A stretch of DNA of 64,000 bases, from positions 153,961 to 217,960 of the forward strand of contig NZ_JAEUGD010000067.1 in assembly GCF_016775155.1 (NCBI RefSeq), given 5' to 3'. The notes under the pieces were generated by a model. It was not told the origin of the DNA and made no database searches. It saw only the letters and a program-made list of their open reading frames with translations. Below, in pieces: positions 50,501 through 59,468 of the stretch; within the stretch, counting starts at the first letter, position 1, and every line of letters starts with the position of its first letter. The stretch is from Fulvivirga marina (GTDB taxonomy: Bacteria > Bacteroidota > Bacteroidia > Cytophagales > Cyclobacteriaceae). A program made the position numbers and the translations under genes.

Positions 50501-53500
50501 ATCAGATTTCTGACTTAGGGTATTAAAAGACCATGTATTATTACCAAACCGAATGGCTACATGATCAGGTGTCTGCCTTGCCTGCTTCTCAAACCAATGA
50601 TGTATTTGATTCTCCAAGGTGAAAGACTCCTCAACTCCCTGAAATTTTGGATGCTCTAAGATCATATTCTCCTGTTCGGCCGAATATGATGATAACCGTT
50701 TTAATGGCAATTTGGGTGAAGATTTGGTAATATTTCCAAGTAGTGTTCTAAAGTGAGATGCAAACTGTTCCATTCTCCATTGGTCAAAGAGTGCCGTAGC
50801 ATACTCCAGACTGAATCTCATGTTTTCTTCACCATCAAAGACATGTAGAGAAATGTCAAATTTTGAAGTGCCGCTATCAATAAAGGACTGCTTCCAGATA
50901 CCAGCTTCTGACTTTAACTCGCTATCCCAATGATGATGCAAAACAAACATTGTATCAAACAGTGGGTTTCTGCTAGCGTCAGATCGTTTCTGAATATGGT
51001 CCACTATTTTTTCAAAAGGGCAGCGCGCAAACCGAACCACCTCCAAAATATTAGCCGTTACAGATTCCAGGTAATGCTCAAAGGATTGCTCTGAATCAAT
51101 ATGAACAACCACCGGAACACTATTTACAAACATCCCAGCCATATCAGGCAGCTGCATATGCTCTCTCATATGAACCGGAATACCTACACATAAGGTATCC
51201 TGACCACTATACTTTGAAAGTAGCAGGGCATATGCGGCAAAAAGAACTGAGTTCAATGAACAACCTGCATCCATAGCCATATTTTTCAATGCTCTGGACT
51301 GTTTTGTCCCCAGTTCAAATGTCAGGGTTTTGCCAGAAGAGTCAAATATTGCCGGCCTCGGTCTGTCTGCAAACAAATTGAGTGTAGACGGCAACTGCTC
51401 TTGTTTTTCTTTAAAAAACTCCAAGGCTTCAGAAAAATCAGTACGGAGCCGTTCCTTTTCCCAAATCACAAAATCAGTATAATCTACGTCAATCTGTGAT
51501 AATGTATGTCCATCATAAAGTGTAATCAACTCTCTAACCAGTTGATTTAGTGAAAGCCCATCACATATACTGTGGTGTACATCAATAAACAAATAACTTA
51601 CTCCATTTACAGCAATGAGTCTAACTCGGAATAATGGGTCTCTTTCCAGATCAAAAGGCTGTATATACGCTTTAAGGACTTCTTCAGGAGCACCGTTAAC
51701 ATCTGGAGTCACCTGCATATCTATAATTGTTGACTGCCGGATAAAAAATAACGGGATTCCATCCTTTTGTCCAAAGCTGGCTTTCAGAATCGGATGTCTT
51801 GCGCAAAGTGCTTCAAGAGACACTCTAAGCCTTTCCTTCTCTAAAGGAGTATTCAGTTTAAATACAAGAGGGATATTGTAAGTCAGAGTATCCTTATTGG
51901 CTGCCCATGCATAATAGAGCCTTTTTTGGTAGGAAGACAGCGGATAATCTTGCCTTTTTTCGCACTTTATTATCCCATCAACAATTGTAGATTCCGTGGT
52001 TTCAATCAATCCCGCAAGCTGTCTAATCGTTTGGTTTTTAAAGAAGGTGTAAATATCGATCTGAAAACCAAAAAGCTCCTGTATTTGTGATAATAGGCGA
52101 AAAGCAGTTAGAGAGTTGCCTCCTGCTTCGAAGAATCTTGTTGTAGTTCCAATAAGTTGCCGGTGTTTTGGAAGAAGCTGTTTCCATAGCGATAAGATTT
52201 TCTCTTCCAATTCTGTCTCAGGAGGGGACATATCATTATTTGAAGGTAAGGCATCTACAAGAGCTGCCAAAGTTTTGGTCACGTGCGCAAAATCCCCTTT
52301 CCTGAAACTTTCTACTAACCGGAACCTCTGTAGTTTCCCACTGGTCGTCTTTGGAATCTCTCGTACAGGAAGTATATAGTCGGCCTCAAAACCAAAGTGT
52401 AAGTTCAAGTGCTTCCGAATTTGCTCTGCCAACACTACAAAATCCTCATTTTTCCCTCTGAAAAGAACAAAAACCAAAACAATATCCTTTTGCTCGGAAG
52501 AATCAAAATAGCCACTCACTACTATTTTATTGAGCTCGACCCCAGGAATACCCTCTGCCACTCTTTCCAGATCATGAGGATAATAATTCTGTCCGTTTAC
52601 AAAAATAATATCCTTACTTCTTCCTATAATATATAAATTACCCTGATGGTAAAATCCCGTATCTCCGGTATTAAGCCAACCATTGATAATCATTTCACGG
52701 TTCACTTCAGGATTATTATAATACCCGGAGGTTACATTCTCTCCTTTAATAAAAACATGACCAACATAACCTTCCTCAAACTCTTCACCCTGCCGGTTGG
52801 CAATTTTCAATTTACTTTCGCCAATGGGCCTGCCCACATTTACAAAAGGTATTGTGTCTTCATCATTTTCCTGAGCAACCAGTACCTCCTCTCCAACACC
52901 CAGGGAGCCCCGGGATACGGTCAGTGAATTAACTTTATCCTCTAAATCAGAAATAGAAACCGCCAAACTTGCCTCAGCAAGTCCGTAAACAGGGCACATG
53001 GCATCATGGGAAAGCTGATAACGCTCCATGGCGTCAATGAACTCAAAAGCCAACTCTTCAGAAATTGGCTCAGCACCATTGTAGATTAGCCTGACAGATG
53101 AGAGGTCCCAGTTGTAACTCTTTTTAGCAGACATATGCTTGAGTAAATACCGATACCCAAAATTTGGAGAACACAATATTGTTATCCGATGCTTTGAAGC
53201 TTTATCCATCCATATGGATGGTCTTCTAATAAATATATTTGTATGGATCAGATATTGATTCATCCCATATAACAGCGGGTTCAAATGAAAACCAATAAGA
53301 CCCATATCATGAGTGAGAGGCATCCAGCTCAAGGTACTATCCAAATCAGTATATCCGGCTGCTTCTCCAATGTCCCTAATATTTGTTAATAGGTTATGGT
53401 GAGTTAGTGTAACACCTTTTGGGGTGCCAGTTGACCCTGAAGAAAACTGAATAAACGCGATATCTCCCGGGTTAATGTCTGGCCTTGCGGGAACGGATTC

Positions 53501-53950
53501 ACGGGATTCAAAAACTTTAGATTCCAACAAACTCCTGGTGAGTATTTTTTTAAACACATCACCATATTCATTGATCTCAGCAAATACGCCAAGGTCACTA
53601 AGTCCCTTTGACGAGATCAGTATAAAAGGGTTTGAAAGTACATTCCACACATTAAGTACCTTGCGTTTGTGCTCATCCTTATGGCCAACCGTCAATGGCA
53701 CTGGAATAATACCACCAAGAATACTGGCCCAAAAAAGAATGATAAAAGATTCATTATCATCTATTTGAAAGATTAACTCATCCCCCTTTTTCAAGTCCTT
53801 ACTTTGAAGAAAAGTCAGAACTGTAAGTGCCCGTTTTAACAAATCTCTATATGACAAAAACTTTTCTTCATCTCCCTCTATAAAAACCACACCCTTATCG
53901 CTTAAAGTACTTTGGTGTGATATCAGTTCTATCAATGTTTTGTATTGCAT
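47510..53950 (-). CDS. lipopeptide-initiating NRPS, FAAL-PCP-C-A-PCP-E
   Basis: The 2146 residues begin with a fatty-acyl-AMP ligase-type domain (1-560; FSSGSTGTPKG near 170, then the family-typical WMPLTHDMGLIG). This activates a fatty acid as acyl-AMP and loads it on the first carrier (575-645; AGGNSL). Then come C (665-1100; HHSICDG), A (1125-1610; YTSGTTGNPKG), PCP (1625-1690; EGGDSI) and E (1710-2130; HHLVVDGVSW, EGHGR, CGWFTSIFP). The A pocket reads D-L-T-K-I-G-E-V-G-(K), matching the established Asn pattern. The module should make a fatty acyl-D-Asn starter. Its position first in the transcription order, directly behind the antiterminator gene, fits the initiation role. A clear ribosome-binding site precedes the ATG. 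Confidence 0.96.
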   Translation of the reverse strand: MQYKTLIELISHQSTLSDKGVVFIEGDEEKFLSYRDLLKRALTVLTFLQSKDLKKGDELIFQIDDNESFIILFWASILGGIIPVPLTVGHKDEHKRKVLNVWNVLSNPFILISSKGLSDLGVFAEINEYGDVFKKILTRSLLESKVFESRESVPARPDINPGDIAFIQFSSGSTGTPKGVTLTHHNLLTNIRDIGEAAGYTDLDSTLSWMPLTHDMGLIGFHLNPLLYGMNQYLIHTNIFIRRPSIWMDKASKHRITILCSPNFGYRYLLKHMSAKKSYNWDLSSVRLIYNGAEPISEELAFEFIDAMERYQLSHDAMCPVYGLAEASLAVSISDLEDKVNSLTVSRGSLGVGEEVLVAQENDEDTIPFVNVGRPIGESKLKIANRQGEEFEEGYVGHVFIKGENVTSGYYNNPEVNREMIINGWLNTGDTGFYHQGNLYIIGRSKDIIFVNGQNYYPHDLERVAEGIPGVELNKIVVSGYFDSSEQKDIVLVFVLFRGKNEDFVVLAEQIRKHLNLHFGFEADYILPVREIPKTTSGKLQRFRLVESFRKGDFAHVTKTLAALVDALPSNNDMSPPETELEEKILSLWKQLLPKHRQLIGTTTRFFEAGGNSLTAFRLLSQIQELFGFQIDIYTFFKNQTIRQLAGLIETTESTIVDGIIKCEKRQDYPLSSYQKRLYYAWAANKDTLTYNIPLVFKLNTPLEKERLRVSLEALCARHPILKASFGQKDGIPLFFIRQSTIIDMQVTPDVNGAPEEVLKAYIQPFDLERDPLFRVRLIAVNGVSYLFIDVHHSICDGLSLNQLVRELITLYDGHTLSQIDVDYTDFVIWEKERLRTDFSEALEFFKEKQEQLPSTLNLFADRPRPAIFDSSGKTLTFELGTKQSRALKNMAMDAGCSLNSVLFAAYALLLSKYSGQDTLCVGIPVHMREHMQLPDMAGMFVNSVPVVVHIDSEQSFEHYLESVTANILEVVRFARCPFEKIVDHIQKRSDASRNPLFDTMFVLHHHWDSELKSEAGIWKQSFIDSGTSKFDISLHVFDGEENMRFSLEYATALFDQWRMEQFASHFRTLLGNITKSSPKLPLKRLSSYSAEQENMILEHPKFQGVEESFTLENQIHHWFEKQARQTPDHVAIRFGNNTWSFNTLSQKSDELAEVLRELGVEAGKVALFLDRSPEFVIAVLGVLKAGATFIPLDTQLPEERVYRIVEDSECELIFSEKEIGASISSLYIQESTFGDIQLFKRVKESVNRGSKEEITPAYIIYTSGTTGNPKGVKVGHVSLINYVGWGARSYIGTDVDVAFPLFTSISFDLTLTSLFIPLVTGNEIVIYQDNEDDILIERIIEEGRCNVIKLTPAHLKVLTSLSFEPAIKKKIKRFIVGGERLDWKLSDDVWKMFGEHLEIYNEYGPTEATVGCMIHKFDPATETRSVPIGVPISNTTIYLLDTELQPVPKGVHGELYIGGKGLALGYHNNPASTAEKFIENPFEPGTLMYKTGDVAVEVENGVIEYINRIDNQVKINGYRIELAEIEYELNNFMGIRDALVHTREGASGAMILDAYYLSEQSLESEAIKTFLASRLPHYMIPLTYTHLDFIPLTKNGKVDYNALKPGANTVQQVGRELTAMEALILPVYQKVLNTKIGVDDNFFAEGGDSIKAVQISAQLRNKGLQVTPREVLSHFSVAQLSPVVSRLELKNPHYQELQSGSFAMPPIISWFFNHNFENVNYYNQSVVLNFKSDIQIEVLSKVMEELIRRHDGLRLNYNPESKQLFYNNSHLGPFDIPVIEIADEESLADKCQAIKMSMDLKNGLLFKAVIFQTNNGPKSLFLTAHHLVVDGVSWRILLEDLQQWYQEYAAGMLLTLSEKTAPVSKLATAFADIPENSLSKEKCDFWAWHKSSPFKIPCDFETSDWSLQNTETINFESESGLTNFLVKEAFKTHEVDARTILNTALVMSLCKWLGLKEVQIEQEGHGRTFDEQDFSRTCGWFTSIFPTRFTWDDGQITSILSQVKSIFNSITDGGIGYVHYQLQNGVPHTDLTEFRFNFLGIFDGEFDNDTFKYAPISTGLEVAPENHFTAKIEVNALIVSGVLTTIFSYNKKAFSKDTVHALKDLFEESLALVVDHLSQDKHIQFRPEDFEMATLEQEELDDLFD

Positions 53951-54269
53951 GAGACTCCCTGATGTTTCAGGTGTTATTAATCGAGTTTATTTGATTTTGC
54001 TTTTGACGCTTGGACACAACTTCGTTTCCCTCAGTCACATGAAGTTCTCGTCAAAATGAATTGAAGTAGGAAAATATTGCACCTTATCATTACCACATAT
54101 GGGGTCTAAGGCACTAATACAATATTAAAAATTTATAGTTTTTATCAAAAGCAAACCCCAAAATAATTTTCCTTAAAATCTCATCGTACCATCCTGATTG
54201 TCAAACAACAATTCCAGTGTTGAACGTTATAAAATTTCATAGTTACATTCGGCAAATGCATACATTATT
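53951..54269 (-). other. 319-bp leader between the antiterminator gene and the first NRPS
   Basis: No gene fits this AT-rich stretch. I see only weak hairpins: AACTTC/GAAGTT around 54018-54046, and an imperfect one near 54200-54225 just behind the antiterminator stop. There is no convincing intrinsic terminator or TAnnTTTG promoter box. By analogy with LoaP/UpxY systems the transcribed leader could hold the RNA or DNA element where the antiterminator is recruited. That is inference. Confidence 0.4.
53955..53960 (-). promoter_or_regulatory. Shine-Dalgarno site of the first NRPS
   Basis: AGGGAG ends four bases before the ATG at 53950. It supports this start for the FAAL-NRPS. Confidence 0.6.
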
Positions 54270-54779
54270 TTAGCACACATTAAAGGCATGTGCAGGAACA
54301 GTTGCCTTGATATTTTGGCGCAGGGAATCTATCCGTACTATGATTTTATTGAGGTTACTAGTTTCCAAAATTTCACACTCCAACCCACTTAAAGGTCCGT
54401 AGGTAATTTTTCTCAACTCCCCTACCTTGGGCAAATGCACATTTGTTTCAATGTCGGTAATATTTTCATCTCCAACCAAGTATTGAATCTGTTTAATTTC
54501 ATTATCAGAAACTTGCGCATACTCAATTCCGAAACGGATATAACCACAGGCTCCATTTACAGACAGAGCTCTATGAAATTCAGATTGCGTATTAATATTT
54601 ACAAATACATATGATGGAAACAATGGCTTCAAGATAGTTTTCTTTCTATCACTCCATTCCCGAACTGTTCTTACTAAAGGCAGAAACGACTTTAAAGAAA
54701 TTTCCTCAAGTGAATCAGCAACTTTTTTTTCAGATCGAGATTTAACATACAGAACGTACCAAGCATTAGAGAAACTCAT
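54270..54779 (-). CDS. specialised NusG paralogue (UpxY/LoaP-type antiterminator)
   Basis: The 169 residues have the NusG layout. The N-terminal NGN domain (about 6-105) starts with WYVLYVKSRSEKKVADSLE and contains the KPLFPSYVFV signature. A C-terminal KOW-like domain (about 115-165) follows. Paralogues of this size in Bacteroidota (UpxY) and in Firmicutes (LoaP) sit at the head of long polysaccharide or antibiotic operons and keep RNA polymerase from terminating early. Here it is the first gene of a co-directional minus-strand run of more than 54 kb, which fits that role. It has no obvious ribosome-binding site, and a TACTTTTG box lies about 50 bases upstream. Confidence 0.9.
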   Translation of the reverse strand: MSFSNAWYVLYVKSRSEKKVADSLEEISLKSFLPLVRTVREWSDRKKTILKPLFPSYVFVNINTQSEFHRALSVNGACGYIRFGIEYAQVSDNEIKQIQYLVGDENITDIETNVHLPKVGELRKITYGPLSGLECEILETSNLNKIIVRIDSLRQNIKATVPAHAFNVC

Positions 54780-54829
54780 AATTAAGTCGGATTAGATACT
54801 ACAATTCAGTCTTTTAAGGAAATCTAGCA

Positions 54830-54837
54830 CAAAAGTA
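54830..54837 (-). promoter_or_regulatory. candidate Bacteroidota -7 box for the antiterminator and NRPS operon
   Basis: On the minus strand the bases read TACTTTTG, a full match to the TAnnTTTG -7 element of Bacteroidota promoters, about 50 bases before the antiterminator ATG. I find no TTG at the expected -33 distance, so the call is tentative. Confidence 0.4.
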
Positions 54838-55234
54838 AACCACTTAATCCACTAAAAAAAAATCTTCTTTTTGAGACAAGCCTTCTATAAGCTTTGGCGA
54901 CTATAATTTCTTTTCAATTCGAAAGTTCAATTTGCAACTTCGAAGCATCGTAAACATGCTCACAAATAATTATATAACAAACAGTTAGCTTTAATCAGTA
55001 AGATGAATCTTTCTACAGAAAACCATACCATCTGCATAACCTAAATTGGGTCGAATTGTTTTTAAAAATAAAGTCCCATTAACAAGTAAATTTATTTATC
55101 CAGCCGGGTTACTAAAAGTTAATTAAACCGATTAGGAATAACTCGTGGAAACGACATCAGAAAAAGTATTTTAAAGGATTGCTTAATGATGCTCCTACCT
55201 ACATCCATATCTCCTTTTAAAAGTCCAAGTCACA

Positions 55235-55264
55235 TGTCGGATTTGTTGTATGATTTGTCGGATT
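55235..55264. repeat. TGTCGGATT direct repeat, possible operator
   Basis: TGTCGGATT occurs at 55235-55243 and again at 55256-55264. The copies are 21 bases apart, two helical turns, on the same face of the DNA. They lie about 35 bases upstream of the candidate plus-strand promoter. This spacing is typical of activator or repressor sites, but no regulator gene is in the window. Confidence 0.4.
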
Positions 55265-55297
55265 AGCAACAGCTACTTTAAACATAATAAGCGTGCT

Positions 55298-55329
55298 TTG
55301 ACTTAAATAATTAAACTATTTATATTTTG
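55298..55329 (+). promoter_or_regulatory. candidate promoter of the A-PCP-AONS gene
   Basis: TTG at 55298-55300 is followed after 20 bases by TATATTTTG (55321-55329). This resembles the Bacteroidota TTG / TAnnTTTG pair but has one extra T in the -7 box. It would give a leader of about 130 bases before the ATG at 55469. Confidence 0.35.
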
Positions 55330-55468
55330 ATCTTATTGGCTTTTGGAACTGTAGGAAAGGCAGAAATACAACAAACTCAATCTTAAGTCTTAAGGAATGG
55401 AAGTAGGGGAAATTGGTGTTAAAAATCATCAACTTATTAGAAACTAAACTACTACAAAAAGAAAACAT

Positions 55469-58400
55469 ATGGACAACTTAACCCGATTTTTTAACGATTT
55501 ATTAGCCAACGCAGATAAACTGGCTAAATTTAATTCAGGCTCCAGCGAAGCAGATATCGCTGAAAACCGACGCAATATGTTGGGCAATGCCGGAATAAAA
55601 GACGTAGAAGATCTAATTGGGTTACCTCCCGAAGATATGCTCAAGCTGATGGTCAAAAAATGCAATGCTAAAACCGACTGTAAGGAAGAGTCTTTGCAAA
55701 ACAAACAGCAGCTGCCCTACTCAACAGGAACAATCTGCGGACTAATCGCTCAGCAAGTACAGACGCATCCGACACGGACGGCCATCATTGATGGGGAGAC
55801 AACCATCGACTTCAGGCATCTGATGGATCGTGCAAACGAAATTTCATGTGAGCTTGTGACTCGTGGTGTAGAACCAGGGTCTCTAGTCGGCATATGCATG
55901 AGCCGCACCTGGGAACTTGTTGCATCTATGCTTGGTATATTAAGGGCAGGATGTGCATATGTACCACTTGATCCTACCTATCCACAGGAGCGTGTACATT
56001 ACATGTTGGAGCACTCCTGTGCATCAGCTGCTATTGTAAATGATAAGAACTGTGCAAAACTCTGCAAGGAAGTAAACGAGTTGATATGGTTCGATGAGAT
56101 AGAACAACCGGCTGCTATCGAAGTGGCCGGACCGTCTGCAAGCGACCTCGCTTATGTGATCTATACATCGGGCTCAACAGGGCAACCGAAAGGGGTGGCC
56201 ATAGAACACCGAAATGTAGTAGCAATGGTCCGAGCTATGGACAATTTGCTAGACGATGAGGATTTAGAGGGGGTGCTGGCCGCTACCTCGATCTGTTTTG
56301 ATGTATCCGTCATGGAAATCCTGGGGACCTTGTCATTAGGAGGAACTATAGTGTTAGCGAGCAACATGCTGGACTTACCTGCACTGGACTCGGCAAACCT
56401 GATAAAAAGTTGCGTAATGGTTCCGTCAGCGGTACAAGCCTTACTGTCTTCCGGGTGGGTACCCAATGGTATCCGGTCAATCGTTTTTGGCAGTGAAGCA
56501 CTCAAAAAGCCGCTGGTGGAGAAGCTTTTCTCATTAAACACAGGTGTTAGGATCTTCAATGCGTATGGTCCCACTGAAGACACCGTATTTTCAACAGCAG
56601 TACAGGTTTTTGAAGGCGCCTCAATTATTACTATTGGGAAGTCTGTAGCAAACTCTCGTGCCTACATACTCGATGACTCTATGAACCGGGTTCCTGATGG
56701 CGTTGAGGGAGAACTGTATTTGGCAGGAAACAAGCTTGCCCGTGGATACTTGTACGACGAAGCTCGCACCAAAGAGCGGTTTATCGAGCAGGAACCCAGT
56801 GACGCGATTCCGGAATGGAGACTGTACAAAACCGGTGATCTTTGCCGTAAGACAGAAAATGGAGAAATCGAATTTCTTGGACGAGTCGATCAACAAGTAA
56901 AGATCCGGGGCTTTAGGGTGGAACTTGGAGAAATTGAGTCTGCACTCGAATCGATGCAAGGCATAACTGCTGCAGCGGCTGCCGCTGTAGATGGTGGTGT
57001 TGGACAGAAAATGCTTACCGCATACGTAGTGAATCATGACAAAACCGTAACAGATTCGAAAGTAAAAGCATACTTAACCCAGCGATTGCCACAGTATATG
57101 GTCCCTAAAGTCGTAATACGCCTCAACGAACTGCCTATTCTACCCAACGGAAAACTAGACCGTAATAAGTTACAGCACTTAAAAGATCTCAACAACTCCG
57201 GCAATCCAATACAACATCTGGCAGATACGAACATCGAACAATCTGCCATACTACCGATCATTCAGGGTGAGGTGGCCTCTCTCTTAAATTTTAGTAACCC
57301 AGAACAAATATTACCAGACCATTCATTCGATAGCCTGGGGATCGATTCGCTGACCATATTGGAACTCAGCTCTCGATTAAGCAAAATTTTGGGTTATACA
57401 CTGCCTGCTCAGGCAATTATTGAGCATCCCACTCCTGCTGCTCTGATTAATTATATTCTCAATCTGACAGGCAGTGGTATCAATAATAAGCCGGTGGAAA
57501 ACGGGCGAAGTATAGCTTCAAATTCTCTGGCCACTTTTCAAACACATATCCAGTCCAGCCATCCCACGTTTCAGGCTGCAAAAGTATCTTCCTGGTCTGC
57601 TACTGATAAAAGTAAACTCGTGCAGGAAGTATTGCGGATGGTTAACAACCAGAGAAGAAACCCCTACAGCAAAGTACTCCGCACAGGAAGTGCAACCCAA
57701 GGTACTGTATCCGACGCGTACAACGATGAAGAACAGGAAGCCATTATATGGACTACCAACCTGTACCTTGGTTTGAATCGCGACAAGGAAGTCATGGAAG
57801 AATCTGCTAAAGCATTGCAGCGTTTCGGAACTGGCATGGGGACCTCTGCAGCTGCATCCGGCATGACCGACCTCCATCTGCAGTTCGAAAAAGAGTTTGC
57901 TGATTTGGTAGGAAAACCCGCCGCCTGTTTGTTCCCTACAGGTTATACAGCTAATGTTGGTGCCGTTGCGGGACTTCTGGGTAGAAATGATGTAGTGATT
58001 ATCGATCAACTCTGTCATGCATCCATCGTTGATGGTGCTCGTCTATGTGGGGCCACGATCAGAACATTTCAGCACAACAACTCTGCAGATCTGGAAGCTG
58101 TTCTTCAATCGGAAGTATCTCCTTACCGTACTGTTCTCGTGGTACTCGAAGGCGTTTACAGCATGGGCGAAGGCGCTGCACCAGTGGCCGAGATTGTCCG
58201 CACGGCTAAGAAGTATAATGCACTGGTCTTGGTAGATGAAGCCCATTCGTTCGGCTTTTACGGTGAGCGTGGAGGGGGTATATGTGCTGCTCAGGGTATC
58301 ACCGAACAGGTAGACTTCATTATGACCACCCTCAGCAAAGCCCTTGGTAGTCTTGGAGGTGTGGTTGCTGCACGGGAGGAACACATTGAGCTGTTGAAGT

Positions 58401-59236
58401 CGTCAGCGAGAGCCTATATCTTTCAGGCTTCTATCAGCCCTGCTGATATGGCCGCAGCACTTACCGCTTTGCGCCGGATTCGCTCAGACGACAACCTGCG
58501 AGAACGACTTTGGGATACAACCCGGTACATGCGCCAGCAATTCACCGAAGCTGGCTATGATCTGGGTACGGGTGATGGCCCTATTGTTACCCCACATTTT
58601 AGTGACAAGGATAAGCTTTACGCCATAGTGCAGGGTATGTATAAGCGTGGTGTACAAACATCAGCTGTAACCTACCCGATCGTGGAGAGCGGACGTGGTC
58701 GTCTCAGACTCATCTGCTCTGCAGCTCATACCCGAGAAGACGTAGACAAAACCCTCAATGCCCTTATCGAAACCGAACGTGAAGTCGATGAGCTGCTGGC
58801 GGCTACTCGGGCTAGTACCCATGACCCGAATATTGTACAATCTGACGTAGAGGAGTGGGCCAATGCCTTCTCGGTCTATTTTAGGAAATTGATAACCAAC
58901 GCCCCATACCCGACCCCAAATCTTGCCGTCCATGTCCATCTTTTTGAGCAGAATGAACCAATCACGATGGTGATCCGGGAACGAGAGATCACGCTCGGTG
59001 GTAAAGAAGTAGCTGATCTTCCGACCTGTTCATTGCACCTTAAGGATGGACAAGCGTTTTCCGCCTTGCGTACCTCAAATGTTCAAGGGTTGCTGCACGG
59101 CATTAGCAAGGGCACTTGCGTGCTTAAGGGCGAGGTTGAGCCGTTCATTTGGTTCTTTGCACGAATGGTAGAGCAGCAGCAAGAAGGATCAAGCATTGAC
59201 GCTTCTAAGCAAAGCTCGGAGGAAGCCATCTACTAG
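55469..59236 (+). CDS. A-PCP-alpha-oxoamine synthase fusion
   Basis: The 1255 residues comprise a short N-terminal helix-rich part (1-75), an adenylation domain (80-580; [11 protein letters not shown] near 231), a carrier domain (590-670; LGIDSL, serine near 626) and a PLP-dependent alpha-oxoamine synthase (about 720-1110; [11 protein letters not shown] near 923; PLP lysine in [11 protein letters not shown] near 957). A C-terminal part (1130-1250) resembles a small SCP2-like fold, with low certainty. AONS enzymes join an acyl thioester to an amino acid with loss of CO2. Here the acyl group would be the amino acid activated by the A domain, giving an alpha-amino ketone. The pocket reads D-V-M-V-V-G-A-V-F-(K), which I cannot assign. 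The gene is divergent from the NRPS operon, starts without a clear ribosome-binding site and is more GC-rich than the central NRPS genes. Confidence 0.9.
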   Translation: MDNLTRFFNDLLANADKLAKFNSGSSEADIAENRRNMLGNAGIKDVEDLIGLPPEDMLKLMVKKCNAKTDCKEESLQNKQQLPYSTGTICGLIAQQVQTHPTRTAIIDGETTIDFRHLMDRANEISCELVTRGVEPGSLVGICMSRTWELVASMLGILRAGCAYVPLDPTYPQERVHYMLEHSCASAAIVNDKNCAKLCKEVNELIWFDEIEQPAAIEVAGPSASDLAYVIYTSGSTGQPKGVAIEHRNVVAMVRAMDNLLDDEDLEGVLAATSICFDVSVMEILGTLSLGGTIVLASNMLDLPALDSANLIKSCVMVPSAVQALLSSGWVPNGIRSIVFGSEALKKPLVEKLFSLNTGVRIFNAYGPTEDTVFSTAVQVFEGASIITIGKSVANSRAYILDDSMNRVPDGVEGELYLAGNKLARGYLYDEARTKERFIEQEPSDAIPEWRLYKTGDLCRKTENGEIEFLGRVDQQVKIRGFRVELGEIESALESMQGITAAAAAAVDGGVGQKMLTAYVVNHDKTVTDSKVKAYLTQRLPQYMVPKVVIRLNELPILPNGKLDRNKLQHLKDLNNSGNPIQHLADTNIEQSAILPIIQGEVASLLNFSNPEQILPDHSFDSLGIDSLTILELSSRLSKILGYTLPAQAIIEHPTPAALINYILNLTGSGINNKPVENGRSIASNSLATFQTHIQSSHPTFQAAKVSSWSATDKSKLVQEVLRMVNNQRRNPYSKVLRTGSATQGTVSDAYNDEEQEAIIWTTNLYLGLNRDKEVMEESAKALQRFGTGMGTSAAASGMTDLHLQFEKEFADLVGKPAACLFPTGYTANVGAVAGLLGRNDVVIIDQLCHASIVDGARLCGATIRTFQHNNSADLEAVLQSEVSPYRTVLVVLEGVYSMGEGAAPVAEIVRTAKKYNALVLVDEAHSFGFYGERGGGICAAQGITEQVDFIMTTLSKALGSLGGVVAAREEHIELLKSSARAYIFQASISPADMAAALTALRRIRSDDNLRERLWDTTRYMRQQFTEAGYDLGTGDGPIVTPHFSDKDKLYAIVQGMYKRGVQTSAVTYPIVESGRGRLRLICSAAHTREDVDKTLNALIETEREVDELLAATRASTHDPNIVQSDVEEWANAFSVYFRKLITNAPYPTPNLAVHVHLFEQNEPITMVIREREITLGGKEVADLPTCSLHLKDGQAFSALRTSNVQGLLHGISKGTCVLKGEVEPFIWFFARMVEQQQEGSSIDASKQSSEEAIY

Positions 59237-59271
59237 TCAGGTTAGAGGGGCGATAGAGAAGAAAGAAGCCA

Positions 59272-59325
59272 GCCTTTAAGGTATTTCCAATTGTTTTTAG
59301 TTGCATTATGGAATATCTTAAAGGC
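59272..59325. repeat. long inverted repeat behind the A-PCP-AONS gene
   Basis: GCCTTTAAGGTATTTCC (59272-59288) pairs with GGAATATCTTAAAGGC (59310-59325) with one mismatch or bulge and a 21-base loop. It lies 36 bases after the stop codon. It may stop transcription, although no T-run follows in the plus direction. Confidence 0.5.
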
Positions 59326-59371
59326 AAAACTATGAAGCTAATAAAGGTGTTTTTGGCAGCAATTGATAATT

Positions 59372-59457
59372 ATTGTCTGTATTAACAGGCATAGACAATC
59401 TGACTCCTAGTGGGTTAGCTGATAATGCATCTGACATGGCTTCTTTCAACCTAACCC
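59372..59457. repeat. small inverted repeats before the amylase gene
   Basis: ATTGTCTGT (59372-59380) and ATAGACAAT (59391-59399) form a 9-bp stem with one mismatch. GGGTTAG (59412-59418) and CTAACCC (59451-59457) are perfectly complementary further on. They are possible regulatory sites of the amylase gene. I see no clear TAnnTTTG box here. Confidence 0.3.
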
Positions 59458-59468
59458 CATAAACCAAC

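Larger units (their letters stand above)
54780..55468. other. 689-bp divergent intergenic region
   Basis: No coding potential I trust. It separates the minus-strand cluster from the plus-strand A-PCP-AONS gene and should hold promoters for both. It contains a minus-strand TACTTTTG box, a plus-strand TTG...TATATTTTG arrangement and a TGTCGGATT direct repeat, each listed separately. The rest is AT-rich without clear structure. Confidence 0.5.

Noticed and set aside
54018-54225. Intrinsic terminator between the antiterminator gene and the first NRPS
   Set aside because: Only 6-bp stems with long loops or bulges were found and no T-run follows in the minus direction.
55444-58939. Minus-strand open frames opposite the A-PCP-AONS gene (for example 56583-56161, 58018-57518)
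   Set aside because: They lie wholly within a gene with clear domain motifs, have no family resemblance and are rich in Ser, Arg and Cys as expected of antisense shadows.
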